Assembly (NCBI GenBank): GCA_903828685.1
Contig: CAIKNB010000119.1
Location: forward strand, 1 to 10,767
Source of the DNA: Candidatus Uhrbacteria bacterium
GTDB taxonomy: Bacteria; Patescibacteriota; Patescibacteriia; 2-12-FULL-60-25
Direction: 5' to 3'
Length of the DNA: 10,767 nt
Shown: piece by piece, positions 1 through 6,764 of the stretch
How the letters are laid out: the number at the start of each line of letters is the position of its first letter
Numbering within the stretch: the stretch's first letter is position 1
Notes under the pieces: model-generated
What the model was told of the DNA's origin: nothing
Database searches by the model: none
Seen by the model: only the letters and a program-made list of their open reading frames with translations
Made by a program: the position numbers and the translations under genes

Positions 1-2681
1 AGTTGGACCGCGTCAACACCAGCACCCATGCCGCCGACGATGACTGCGCCAAAATTGGCGTCGGCATTGGAAACGAATTCACAGGTATAACGCTGCCAAT
101 CCGAAGTCATAGTGCCGGCACTGGCTCCAGCGACAGAATTATCCGAAGAAGCAATACAGTTTGGGCTGCGGTAAAAAGGAGATGTGGATGCGGCTACCTT
201 CACCGGATTCGGATCGAGGGACTTGTAGAGCTGCAACGACACGCTCGCCTGATGCAGGACGCCGTCATCGGCGCGCGCATAGAAAGACAAGACGTAATTG
301 CGCAAAGGATAGATGCGAACATACTGATAAGCCATGTCAGGATGTGAAACATTCGCCATGAGCAGAAGCGCCTGACTGCCATCCTGCGAAGCCGCTCCGT
401 TCGCTGACTGGAAAAGAATGATGGACTGCGGTTTAACCGTGCCGTCGCCTAACCAACCATCGAATTTGGTCGAATCAGTCTTGGATGCGTTCTCAAACGA
501 ACCGTTCTTGACCAGGTTGAGCGCGGATTGCCCGGCTTTGACGCGCAGTACCTTGGTGCACCCATCGCCCGACGCGTCGCATGTCGTAACCTTGGAGTTA
601 AAGTAGATGCGCGGGATACCGCTCAAATCCACACCGGCGTTGATGCCGTTGGCGTTGGTGAGCCACACCGGATTGTTGACCCATTTGTCTGTGCTGGTGG
701 TTGAGACGTCATGCTGCGTGGCGTAATACATGCAGCCGATGTTGCCGTCATTGCATGACCCGTAATCGATATTGTTGCGTATATAGGACACGGAAGCTCC
801 GGCATGAAAACCGTCTTGCCGGCTCTTATACGTACGGCAGCTTACGTATTTTTCATCGCACTGATCGGCACCGAAGCGCCAGACTGTTTTTTCTGATAAG
901 CAATAACCAAAGCCGCCGGTGCAAGCTCCGTTGTCGTCGCGTTTAAGGCAAGATACCAGGTCAGAACATTCCTGCTGGCGCATGGGCATGTCCGGTCCAA
1001 GCAAAGTGTTGCTAAAACCGTTGAGTTCGCATTTGAACGGAGGCGCAGCCAGCACCCACGACGGATCGACCAAATGACACCACGGATGCTGGGCATCCAA
1101 AGTGTTATCTTTATTGCAATCATTGAAACCTCTGATTACCGTGCCCAAAGTCACATACTTGCCATTAGCCTGTACGTTGAATGGCGAGTTAGCAGCCAGT
1201 TCCCAGCCAACGGACAGGATGCGTGCAAAACGCAGTTTAGCTAGGTTAGAAGCGCAGTAGGCGCGCTGATAGCAACCTGGATCCTGGTCATCTTTGGTAT
1301 CGGTCACAGGCACAAGCTCCCAATCCGGATGCAAGAAGCCGCCTGGTGCATTGGGCCCGATGCCAGCGGCTCGCGTCACCGTATAAGATCCCGTGTCCGT
1401 GATGGCCTTCAACGCCGCTCCCAGCGCCTCGTCCATGGTGCAGTTCCAATAAGCACGCTGGTTAGGACAAATCTGCATCTGGCTCACCAGGTCAAGCGTA
1501 TCATTCGTAAAAAGGTTTGGGGTGATCACGTCGGAAAATGCCTTGTCGAACGGCGAAGGCTGCGTCGCGCTTTGCGCACTGGCTTGCTCGTATGGATTCA
1601 TCAAATCCACGCTTGAGTTGCTTACGTCTGTTGAATTACCCTCCTGCAAAGCCAGCAATGCCTTTTGCATCAACCCTCCGATCAGGGTCTGGATAAATGA
1701 CATGCCTACAATCGTGGGCAGCTGTTTTACGCTGGCCCAAGCCGCTTCCAAAGCCATCGTATTCGCCTGATCGCTATCAAGCTTTTCAAGCATGGCCATG
1801 GGGTTGGTGGCCATGATCGTTTGGTCAACTATATTTGCCGGAGTTTTGATTTGCGTGCTCAAAGGACCTTTTTTTACAGCCATCATGCCTCTGGTCTCCT
1901 GCCTATTTTGCACGGCATCTTGCTGGGCCTTTTGATTCGAGTCCCACTTCATGCTGTTCATGCGTACCATGAGGTCGATGTCATTGCCTCCCGGTTCTTG
2001 AGCGGTCCGGAGCAGAGTCTGGGCCAATTGCGTAGGTTCTACCTGGCGATAAACGTTCTCAAAATTGGTTTTAATGGTCTCTAAAGTACAATTGGGCGCT
2101 GGTATGGGAGAAATAGTGCCCAAACCTAAAGAAAGCTTTAGTCCCAAGGTGATGGGTTGGCACAAGGGCACGCCCCAATGGTCGTTCACGTCGCTGATGA
2201 AACGATTCACTATATCCAAAGACAAGTCTTCGAGCATGCCGCCGAAGCCTTTTTGCCAAAAAGCAGGTTGACCATGAAAACCGCTCACTACCCAGTTGGC
2301 CATATCCTGGCCCACCGTGATCATGAGGTTGCTCATCGTGCTCATGATGGCGCGCACTACTGCGAATTGCCATTGGCCGGTATTTTCCCTGAACTGCGCC
2401 TTCATGTAATCAAACCAGTGGCACTGTTCGTTCTGAAGTATTGCGGGCACGCCCACGAAACCAGAACCCATCGTCATCATTAATGGCCATAACGGAGCGG
2501 TCGTCGAACACTTTGGCGGATTGGCATTAAGTGCGGCCAGTACCTCCGTATAATCCGCATCCTCATTATCGGCTTTGGCCGCTGGCGCCAGAGATATAAA
2601 AGTAACCAACACCATGGCAACGCAGGCCCACGCCACCACGGCCTTGGCTAATTTACGGAAGAGCTCTCTGCGGTCAAACAT
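1..2681 (-). CDS. Large exported Cys-rich protein with CBM-like domain (3' end beyond window)
   Basis: One frame stays open for 893 codons from the ATG at 2681 to the window edge, so the stop lies outside. The next in-frame codon but one upstream of the ATG is TGA, which fixes this start; there is no Shine-Dalgarno. Residues 1-37 form a signal peptide (basic start, hydrophobic 14-33, AKA before D38). Residues ~60-200 are helical and hydrophobic, with a motif N129-W-V-V-S-G-F-x-G-x-P-x-F141 and a Cys at 198. A hydrophobic helix lies near 321-345. Residues ~405-690 carry about 17 cysteines, many closely spaced, suggesting disulfides outside the cytoplasm. From N722 (NLVKNGSFE) to the edge the pattern fits a CBM_4_9-type jelly roll: G-x-x-A-L-L-L, a YxLSFYARA strand, WQRYTCEF, then a terminal GAGVDAVQ strand. 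The gene follows the TSP3 protein gene by 9 nt, so the two are probably cotranscribed. From memory the N-terminal motif and Cys-rich block resemble large uncharacterised Patescibacteria exported proteins, some of them near secretion or pilus genes; this is unverified. The function is unknown. Confidence 0.85.
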   Translation of the reverse strand, partial: MFDRRELFRKLAKAVVAWACVAMVLVTFISLAPAAKADNEDADYTEVLAALNANPPKCSTTAPLWPLMMTMGSGFVGVPAILQNEQCHWFDYMKAQFRENTGQWQFAVVRAIMSTMSNLMITVGQDMANWVVSGFHGQPAFWQKGFGGMLEDLSLDIVNRFISDVNDHWGVPLCQPITLGLKLSLGLGTISPIPAPNCTLETIKTNFENVYRQVEPTQLAQTLLRTAQEPGGNDIDLMVRMNSMKWDSNQKAQQDAVQNRQETRGMMAVKKGPLSTQIKTPANIVDQTIMATNPMAMLEKLDSDQANTMALEAAWASVKQLPTIVGMSFIQTLIGGLMQKALLALQEGNSTDVSNSSVDLMNPYEQASAQSATQPSPFDKAFSDVITPNLFTNDTLDLVSQMQICPNQRAYWNCTMDEALGAALKAITDTGSYTVTRAAGIGPNAPGGFLHPDWELVPVTDTKDDQDPGCYQRAYCASNLAKLRFARILSVGWELAANSPFNVQANGKYVTLGTVIRGFNDCNKDNTLDAQHPWCHLVDPSWVLAAPPFKCELNGFSNTLLGPDMPMRQQECSDLVSCLKRDDNGACTGGFGYCLSEKTVWRFGADQCDEKYVSCRTYKSRQDGFHAGASVSYIRNNIDYGSCNDGNIGCMYYATQHDVSTTSTDKWVNNPVWLTNANGINAGVDLSGIPRIYFNSKVTTCDASGDGCTKVLRVKAGQSALNLVKNGSFENASKTDSTKFDGWLGDGTVKPQSIILFQSANGAASQDGSQALLLMANVSHPDMAYQYVRIYPLRNYVLSFYARADDGVLHQASVSLQLYKSLDPNPVKVAASTSPFYRSPNCIASSDNSVAGASAGTMTSDWQRYTCEFVSNADANFGAVIVGGMGAGVDAVQ

Positions 2682-2690
2682 ATTTCAGGT

Positions 2691-3590
2691 TCAATTGCTT
2701 ACCGTGCCGCTGGCAGCTTGCTGCTGCGCGGCTTGCAGGGCCTGGTCATACATCTGCAACAGCTGGTCGTCCGTGAGTTGGTTGAGTTGAACATCGCTCA
2801 ACTTGCCCTTGAGCGCCTGCCGGATAGCCGTGGCATTGCGCGGCAATGTATTGAGGTCTATGCCGGTAGAACTTGTGCTCGTATCCGTAGCGCCCGTATC
2901 GACTGTGCTGGAAGCGGTTGCGTCTTGCGTGCCCTGGCTTTGCGCCACGGCCTGGTCGTAATACTGCAGCAGTTGGTCGTCGGTTAAGCTGTTCAACACA
3001 TCATCAGTGATCTTGCCTTTGAGCGCCTGGCGGATGGTAGCTGCATCGCGCGGCAATGTAACCAAGCTGCTGCCCGCTGACTGCGTTGAAGCATCCGTGC
3101 TGCCCTGCCCCTGGGTCGAGACATCCGTACCGCCCAATAATGATTTCAGATCCGTTCCGCCCATCAAATCAGTCGACGTATCATTTACGCCAGATAGATC
3201 GACGATGCCCTCGCTGTTAGGATTGTAAACTTTGGGACAGCTCATGTTCTTGCCGGTGAGCACGCGCACGTTGTCGGACAAGCCGTCGCCGCAGGTGTCG
3301 CGCATGTAAGGATTGGTGTGGTACACGTTTTGTTCGTCCCAATCCGACAGACCATCGCCATCCGTATCCTTGCGTTTCAGCGCATCCTCTTTTTCCGCGT
3401 CCGTGGGGCCGATAAGTTTTTTGGCTTCGGCGATGCTGGATTTCTTGGCCAAGAACGGATCATTGATGCTGCTCTGGATGTGATAAATCGACAAACTCAT
3501 GGCCATGATGCCGCAAACTCCAAGTACAACCATGGAGATCCTTTGCTCCATGGTCAACGTGTTCCAACGCTCAACAATATCCTGCCACAT
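2691..3590 (-). CDS. Membrane-anchored TSP3-type calcium-binding repeat protein with two C-terminal repeats
   Basis: This is a 299-aa protein. Residues 19-38 form one transmembrane segment after a short N-terminus, so the rest probably lies outside the cell. Residues 75-86 (DTDGDGLSDWDE) are a clear thrombospondin type 3-like Asp-rich calcium loop. A second, altered copy at 98-106 has C100 in place of Asp; C100 and C118 could form a disulfide. Residues ~135-175 and 220-248 are Ser/Thr/Gly/Asp-rich linkers. Two copies of a ~41-residue helical unit lie at 179-219 and 249-289, sharing the cores IRQALKGK and LTDDQLLQ. The gene has its own extended -10 promoter and no Shine-Dalgarno. The stop TGA is 9 nt before the next gene, which encodes the large exported protein, so the products may work together at the surface. 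TSP3 loops are common in Patescibacteria surface proteins. The exact role is unknown. Confidence 0.85.
   Translation of the reverse strand: MWQDIVERWNTLTMEQRISMVVLGVCGIMAMSLSIYHIQSSINDPFLAKKSSIAEAKKLIGPTDAEKEDALKRKDTDGDGLSDWDEQNVYHTNPYMRDTCGDGLSDNVRVLTGKNMSCPKVYNPNSEGIVDLSGVNDTSTDLMGGTDLKSLLGGTDVSTQGQGSTDASTQSAGSSLVTLPRDAATIRQALKGKITDDVLNSLTDDQLLQYYDQAVAQSQGTQDATASSTVDTGATDTSTSSTGIDLNTLPRNATAIRQALKGKLSDVQLNQLTDDQLLQMYDQALQAAQQQAASGTVSN
2724..3056 (-). repeat. Two diverged in-gene copies of a 41-residue unit
   Basis: Copy A is encoded at 3056-2934 (residues 179-219) and copy B at 2846-2724 (residues 249-289). The period is 70 residues, separated by a Ser/Thr-rich linker. Both read LPR-(D/N)-A-x-x-IRQALKGK, then a D/N-L-rich stretch, then LTDDQLLQ-x-YDQA. 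The protein match is much closer than the third-position match, which fits an old duplication kept by selection. The unit looks like a small helical bundle. Confidence 0.85.
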
Positions 3591-3611
3591 TGCTGTCTAT
3601 CTAGCGCCAAA

Positions 3612-3620
3612 AGTATAGCA
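3612..3620 (-). promoter_or_regulatory. Extended -10 promoter of the TSP3 operon
   Basis: On the minus strand the sequence reads TGC-TATACT, an extended -10 (TGN) with five of six -10 bases. No good -35 box lies 16-18 nt upstream. The box ends 21 nt before the ATG at 3590, giving a leader of roughly 15 nt with no Shine-Dalgarno. Confidence 0.5.
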
Positions 3621-3689
3621 TGGCCGGGACTGATTCGCGAAATAGCACAAGGGGGATATTCTCACGCCAAAAAAACCCTAATTTCCACC

Positions 3690-3714
3690 AAAAAGCGGGC
3701 CTTTCGGTCCGCTT
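3690..3714 (-). terminator. Rho-independent terminator after hsp20
   Basis: On the minus strand AAGCGG-A-CC, GAAA tetraloop, GG-C-CCGCTT is followed by more T (five T in all). The stem has one A-C mismatch, which becomes a G-U pair on the other strand. It starts 41 nt after the hsp20 stop. Confidence 0.75.
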
Positions 3715-3755
3715 CTGCCATGTTTCATGATTCTTTCTTCAAACTTCAGGGCTCA

Positions 3756-4130
3756 CTATTCCTCCCCGTCCCAGCTGATGGCCACCTTTTTGCCATGCTC
3801 GCGCACCGGGATGCGGATCTCGAGTACGCCGTTCTTGAGCGAAGCTTGTGCCAAATCCGTAGCGACCTCGTACGGCAGCACCAGCGAGCGGCTAAAGCTG
3901 CCCCAAAAGCATTCGCGGTAATACCAATCGTCTTCCGGGACTTCGACCAGCATCTGGCGCTTGCCGCGGATAGTCAACAAATCACCGTGGATGGAAATAT
4001 CCAAATCCTCGGGACGGGCGCCTGCAACCGTGGAACGCACCACCAAATCATCGCCTTCGCGGAACACGTCCACGGAAAGCTGACCTTCGGTTCCTGTGCT
4101 CGACCACTCGGCCTGTGAAAAGATTGGCAT
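3756..4130 (-). CDS. Small heat shock protein, Hsp20/alpha-crystallin family
   Basis: This 124-aa protein is a complete, short family member. Family members are ATP-independent holdase chaperones that bind unfolding proteins and form oligomers in the cytoplasm. The alpha-crystallin domain spans about residues 17-110: the strands VDVFREGDDLVVRSTVAG and LLTIRGKR, then the region around SFSRSLVLP, and the family signature A96-S-L-K-N-G101-V-L followed by EIRIP. A C-terminal V116-A-I118 is a loose match to the I-x-I oligomerisation motif. The N-terminal arm is short (about 16 residues). It is a single gene with a terminator on each side. A TATACT box 9 nt before the ATG suggests a leaderless or near-leaderless mRNA. 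No CIRCE element is seen upstream, unlike clpP in this window. Confidence 0.93.
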   Translation of the reverse strand: MPIFSQAEWSSTGTEGQLSVDVFREGDDLVVRSTVAGARPEDLDISIHGDLLTIRGKRQMLVEVPEDDWYYRECFWGSFSRSLVLPYEVATDLAQASLKNGVLEIRIPVREHGKKVAISWDGEE

Positions 4131-4139
4131 AACGGAGCG

Positions 4140-4167
4140 AGTATATCATCCAGGAAACAAACTTAAA
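4140..4167 (-). promoter_or_regulatory. Putative hsp20 promoter
   Basis: The -10 TATACT (4145-4140, minus strand) matches five of six consensus bases and ends 9 nt before the ATG. A weak -35 candidate TTTAAG lies 16 nt upstream at 4167-4162. Transcription would start within a few bases of the ATG. The -35 sits in the foot of the preceding terminator. Confidence 0.45.
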
Positions 4168-4212
4168 AACCCGAAAATTCCAGCTTTGTTTTTCTCTGGT
4201 ATTTTCGGGTTT
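4163..4212 (-). terminator. Long hairpin terminator after the VanW gene
   Basis: A perfect 12-bp stem pairs 4167-4178 with 4201-4212. Inside it, after a T-T mismatch, a further 4 bp (CCAG/CTGG) close a 12-nt loop. On the minus strand it starts 17 nt after the VanW stop and ends in a T-rich tract. It separates the VanW operon from hsp20. Confidence 0.85.
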
Positions 4213-4229
4213 ATGGCTATTGCTCCGAC

Positions 4230-6083
4230 TCAATTTCCCACCGTGCTGGTAGTATCGCCAGAGGAATCCGCGGGCTGGGAGAGTTTGTCTACGCCGATCA
4301 TGCACACGGCCTGCCAAGGACGATAGTGGCTATGGAATACTTCTGACTTGACCGTGCCATCGGCCAAAGTCACGGTATAGGTAAAATCGGCGTCCGCGCC
4401 TTTATGCTCGGTTTCCGTGCATTTCTTTTTTCCGGGCTTGAGATCCAGAGTCTCGACTAGCTTCATGGGCGGTGGCGTAGTGATGTTATACACGTTGGAT
4501 TTGCCGATATCGCCTTTGCGCCCGTCCGACGTGCCCCAAAATTCGAAGTACAAGTCATCGCCTTTTTGGTAGGCGTTGATCAGGATGGGATGACCCGTAT
4601 CATTCCTGAAGCGCAGGTCAGGATGCGGTCCGTACACCGTGGCATCCGTACCCGCCGGCTCGTAATAGCGCACGCGATATGAATGGTTTTGCCGCTCCAC
4701 GATGGGCAGGCCCGAAAGCATTGCTCCGCGGAATAACGTGGTGCCGACCTGGCACAATCCCCCGCCGAATTCCGGTTTGGTTTCGTTGCCTTTAATCACC
4801 ATCTCTGGGAACCAGCCGTGATCGCCGTCGATTTGCCCCATGGTGTCGATGGTAGAAAATATTTGTCCGGGCTGGATGATGGTGCCGTTCAAAAGTTCCA
4901 GGGCGCGCGCAATATTCTTGCGCCGGTTAACGGGCGAGCCAGCAAAATTGGAATGGCCTACGCCCAGCAATTCCTTGATACCCAACTTCTCCGGATCGGC
5001 ACCGGCTAATGCAGGCTTGGTTTGGATTAGGGGCAAAGCAAAAGTCGAAGTGGCCGGCCATTGTTCCAAAATATCCTTGAGCAGCGTATCCGTATCGATC
5101 TTGATGCCTTCGGTACCGCCCACGAAAGACTGGATCTTGCCGTCCTTGATCTCTAAGCTGCCGGTTTTGCCATCCTGTTCCACGCCTTTAGCCAGAGCGC
5201 GAACATCATTGGCAAAACGCACCGGATCCAAACTGAGCTGGAACGTGCCAGGCGTGCCGCTCACGCTTACCCAGCCTGCTAAGGTCGAGGTTGGCACAGC
5301 AAAAACGTCCTTATTATTGGTGAGTAGCAAGCTCGGCCTTTGCAAAAAGGTAATGGCCTGGTCCATGAATGGCTCCAGGTCTTTAGTGGTGACTGCGGGC
5401 TCGACGCTGCGCTCGCTCAAACCGATGGGCTTAAAGTCCAAAGCCGCGGCTTGCCGCGCCAATTCATCCAGTGCCGGATCGACTACCAATAACAAACCGT
5501 TGCTTTCGGGTTGGATGGACACTGATGGATGCCGCCCCACCATGGCGATCACGAGCCGCGCATCGTTCATGGTCTTGAGCTGGCTTTTCAGGTTGGCTTG
5601 CAGCGCATCGCTGATGCCCGCTCTGTCGATGGTGATATGAGGCGTCAAATAACGCGGAAAAATACGCAGACCGATCTGCTCCTCGATATCCTGTTTCCAT
5701 CCGCTGTTGCGCCCAAGTTCGAAAGCGTCGTCCAGCGCCTGGTTAAAATTATATGACACTAGATCGTGCGATGCATCGGGGTCGGATGAAACCGTGGTGG
5801 CATCCAGCACCACGTCCCGATCGTGGTATTTGAATTGCAATCCTTTAGACAAAGAGTTATCCACGTCTTCCTGCAAAGCTTTGCGCGCTTCGCTCTTGGT
5901 CAGGCCATCGAGCCTGATGTTCAGGATACGCACGCCAGGAAAAATCCGATTCTCGTACAGCCGCGAGTAAGCCGCAAACGAACCGACCATGGTCAAAATA
6001 CAGACGGCTAAAATGCCGACCGTAACGTTGGTCCAAAGCAGCACCAACCTGATGGTCTGCAGGCTCGCTTTTTTATCTTCCAT
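4230..6083 (-). CDS. Membrane-anchored VanW-domain protein with peptidoglycan-binding-like repeats
   Basis: This 617-aa protein is of the VanW/YoaR type. Residues 13-36 form one transmembrane anchor, so the bulk lies outside. Residues ~50-160 and ~230-300 look like the PG_binding_4 modules that usually precede VanW. The VanW domain covers about 374-505: GVGHSNFAGSPVNRRKNI, then PGQIFS, then FGGGLCQVGTTLFRGA with C444, then the NHS motif with H467, then DATVYGPHPDLRF. A short C-terminal domain contains two cysteines. The biochemical role of VanW domains is not settled; a cell-wall or envelope role is usual. I chose the ATG at 6083 because it starts 11 nt after the upstream stop and gives a normal N-terminus; an in-frame ATG at 6203 would overlap the upstream gene and add 40 low-complexity residues. 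It is probably cotranscribed with the 73-aa gene and ends at the hairpin 4163-4212. Confidence 0.9.
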   Translation of the reverse strand: MEDKKASLQTIRLVLLWTNVTVGILAVCILTMVGSFAAYSRLYENRIFPGVRILNIRLDGLTKSEARKALQEDVDNSLSKGLQFKYHDRDVVLDATTVSSDPDASHDLVSYNFNQALDDAFELGRNSGWKQDIEEQIGLRIFPRYLTPHITIDRAGISDALQANLKSQLKTMNDARLVIAMVGRHPSVSIQPESNGLLLVVDPALDELARQAAALDFKPIGLSERSVEPAVTTKDLEPFMDQAITFLQRPSLLLTNNKDVFAVPTSTLAGWVSVSGTPGTFQLSLDPVRFANDVRALAKGVEQDGKTGSLEIKDGKIQSFVGGTEGIKIDTDTLLKDILEQWPATSTFALPLIQTKPALAGADPEKLGIKELLGVGHSNFAGSPVNRRKNIARALELLNGTIIQPGQIFSTIDTMGQIDGDHGWFPEMVIKGNETKPEFGGGLCQVGTTLFRGAMLSGLPIVERQNHSYRVRYYEPAGTDATVYGPHPDLRFRNDTGHPILINAYQKGDDLYFEFWGTSDGRKGDIGKSNVYNITTPPPMKLVETLDLKPGKKKCTETEHKGADADFTYTVTLADGTVKSEVFHSHYRPWQAVCMIGVDKLSQPADSSGDTTSTVGN

Positions 6084-6094
6084 GCCGTAACAGT

Positions 6095-6316
6095 TTAACC
6101 TTTTAACAGCTCGTTGAGTAGATGGCGCGCCAAAGCTTGGCGGCCCGCATCTTCTGCACCCAAAACCGCGGCCACGATGGCCACTTCCTGGCCCGGTTTG
6201 CACTCCCCTTCTACGGACTTGGACGGCAACGCCAATAGCTGCCCGTCAGGCAGCTGCAGGGTGACCGTTTGTTCTTGGATTTTCATGACTTTGGCTTTCA
6301 TCATAGGATGCGCCAT
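6095..6316 (-). CDS. Small conserved-looking hypothetical protein upstream of VanW
   Basis: This 73-aa soluble protein has a first half (residues ~7-50) of short beta strands: KAKVMKIQEQTVTLQL, PDGQLLALP, then a PGQEVAIVAA strand. That resembles a small OB/SH3-like barrel. The C-terminal helix is ARHLLNELLKG. From memory, similar small proteins occur in Patescibacteria next to housekeeping genes; I cannot name the family. The start at 6316 follows a weak GGGATT. An ATG at 6397 would add 27 residues that do not look like the rest, and it lies upstream of the candidate -10 box; an ATG at 6304 or 6301 is also possible. The stop is 11 nt before the VanW ATG, so the two are probably coupled. Confidence 0.7.
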   Translation of the reverse strand: MAHPMMKAKVMKIQEQTVTLQLPDGQLLALPSKSVEGECKPGQEVAIVAAVLGAEDAGRQALARHLLNELLKG

Positions 6317-6335
6317 GTTAATCCCGAACGGCCGG

Positions 6336-6341
6336 ATTGTA
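6336..6341 (-). promoter_or_regulatory. Possible -10 box for the 73-aa protein/VanW operon
   Basis: TACAAT on the minus strand matches five of six -10 bases and ends 19 nt before the ATG at 6316. No convincing -35 box is present. If real, the operon can be transcribed independently of the stronger promoter at 6539-6567. Confidence 0.3.
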
Positions 6342-6369
6342 AAGCCCTGAACCGGACAATTTTTGGGAT

Positions 6370-6408
6370 AAAAAACAAGGCCTCTGGTAATCCGCATCCA
6401 AGAAACCT
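6370..6408 (-). terminator. Terminator of the candidate RNA, or attenuator of the VanW operon
   Basis: On the minus strand AGGTTTCTTGG pairs with CCAGAGGCCT (10 bp with two G-U pairs and one bulged T) around a 10-nt loop, then TG and six T. It lies about 54 nt before the 6316 start. The loop contains GCGGATT, perfectly complementary to AATCCGC at 6484-6478 upstream in the same transcript, so a competing fold is possible. Confidence 0.6.
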
Positions 6409-6532
6409 ATTTATAGGGGAGTGCAAGTCCGAAGACCTGCCGCACCCTACGAAAGAGGTTCCATGCTTGTCGTGGACGCGGATTGCCACAAGCCTCGTGG
6501 AATCCGTCAGGTTGTGAATGTCGCTGGATGAA
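6370..6532 (-). ncRNA. Candidate structured small RNA or regulated 5' leader (~163 nt)
   Basis: No convincing protein gene occupies this stretch. It starts just after a near-consensus promoter and ends at a hairpin plus T6. Visible structure on the minus strand: (a) CGGATT-CCAC / GTGG-C-AATCCG around a 7-nt loop (6506-6479); (b) a 7-bp stem capped by a cUUCGg tetraloop, GCAGGTC-TTCG-GACTTGC (6440-6423); (c) CCTA-TAAA-TAGG (about 6417-6406); (d) the terminator hairpin. CATCCA near the 5' end can also pair with TGGATG in the terminator. The stable UUCG loop exists only on the minus strand, which supports this orientation. I do not recognise a 6S, SRP, tmRNA or RNase P core. It could be a free-standing RNA or a leader controlling the 73-aa/VanW operon just downstream. 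Confidence 0.5.
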
Positions 6533-6538
6533 TCGTGA

Positions 6539-6567
6539 TTTATATCACATATTCGTTTTCCTGTCAA
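6539..6567 (-). promoter_or_regulatory. Near-consensus sigma-70 promoter of the candidate RNA
   Basis: On the minus strand a perfect -35 TTGACA (6567-6562), a 17-bp spacer and a -10 TATAAA (6544-6539, five of six) point towards 6532. It is the best-matching promoter in the window, and no protein start follows for more than 200 nt, which suggests an RNA product or long leader. Confidence 0.7.
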
Positions 6568-6588
6568 CCCTGCGCAAATCAAGCGACT

Positions 6589-6617
6589 AAAAAACGGTCT
6601 TACTGAAAAGGCCGTTT
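6589..6617 (-). terminator. Probable terminator downstream of smc
   Basis: On the minus strand AAACGGCC and GACCGTTT form a stem with one C-A mismatch around a 10-nt loop, followed by T to give six T. It lies 148 nt after the smc stop and just before the promoter at 6567, so it would insulate the candidate RNA from smc read-through. Confidence 0.55.
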
Positions 6618-6764
6618 CAAGGATCTGTTAAGAGTTAACCAAATATGGAGCTGCGTGTCAAGGCCTGGATAAAATGGCTTTGTTCAGCTTTTTTATTGCT
6701 CTTTTTGCGGACTGTTTTGATCTCTTGCCAGTATCTTGTCAAGTCATGACTGCCGAAAAATTAC
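6618..6764. other. AT-rich gap between smc stop and its terminator
   Basis: No gene is visible here. The minus strand has TTGACA at 6742-6737 and again at 6661-6656. The second is followed after 17 bp by a poor -10 (TTAACT, 6638-6633); the first has none. Otherwise the stretch holds only A- and T-runs. Confidence 0.5.

Noticed and set aside
3318..4118. 266-codon plus-strand frame across the TSP3 gene start and hsp20
   Set aside because: It runs antisense through two promoters, a terminator and two real genes; no domain is recognisable.
4840..5640. 266-codon plus-strand frame inside the VanW gene
   Set aside because: It is a Ser-rich antisense shadow of a clear VanW protein.
6420..6450. Plus-strand AAGTCCGAAGACCTGCC, identical to the 3' end of many cobalamin riboswitches
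   Set aside because: The rest of the B12 riboswitch core (GGGAA, GCCACTG B12 box, CGCAACTGTAA-like part) is absent upstream, no plus-strand gene follows, and promoter and terminator both favour the minus strand.
6301..6582. Minus-strand 93-codon frame across the candidate RNA
   Set aside because: Its ATG lies upstream of the promoter TTGACA, and the product is Arg/Ser/Gly-rich with no protein-like pattern.
6633..6742. Two more TTGACA boxes on the minus strand (6742-6737 and 6661-6656)
   Set aside because: Their -10 partners at 17 bp are CAAAAC and TTAACT, which are poor, and any transcript would meet the hairpin at 6617-6589 almost at once.
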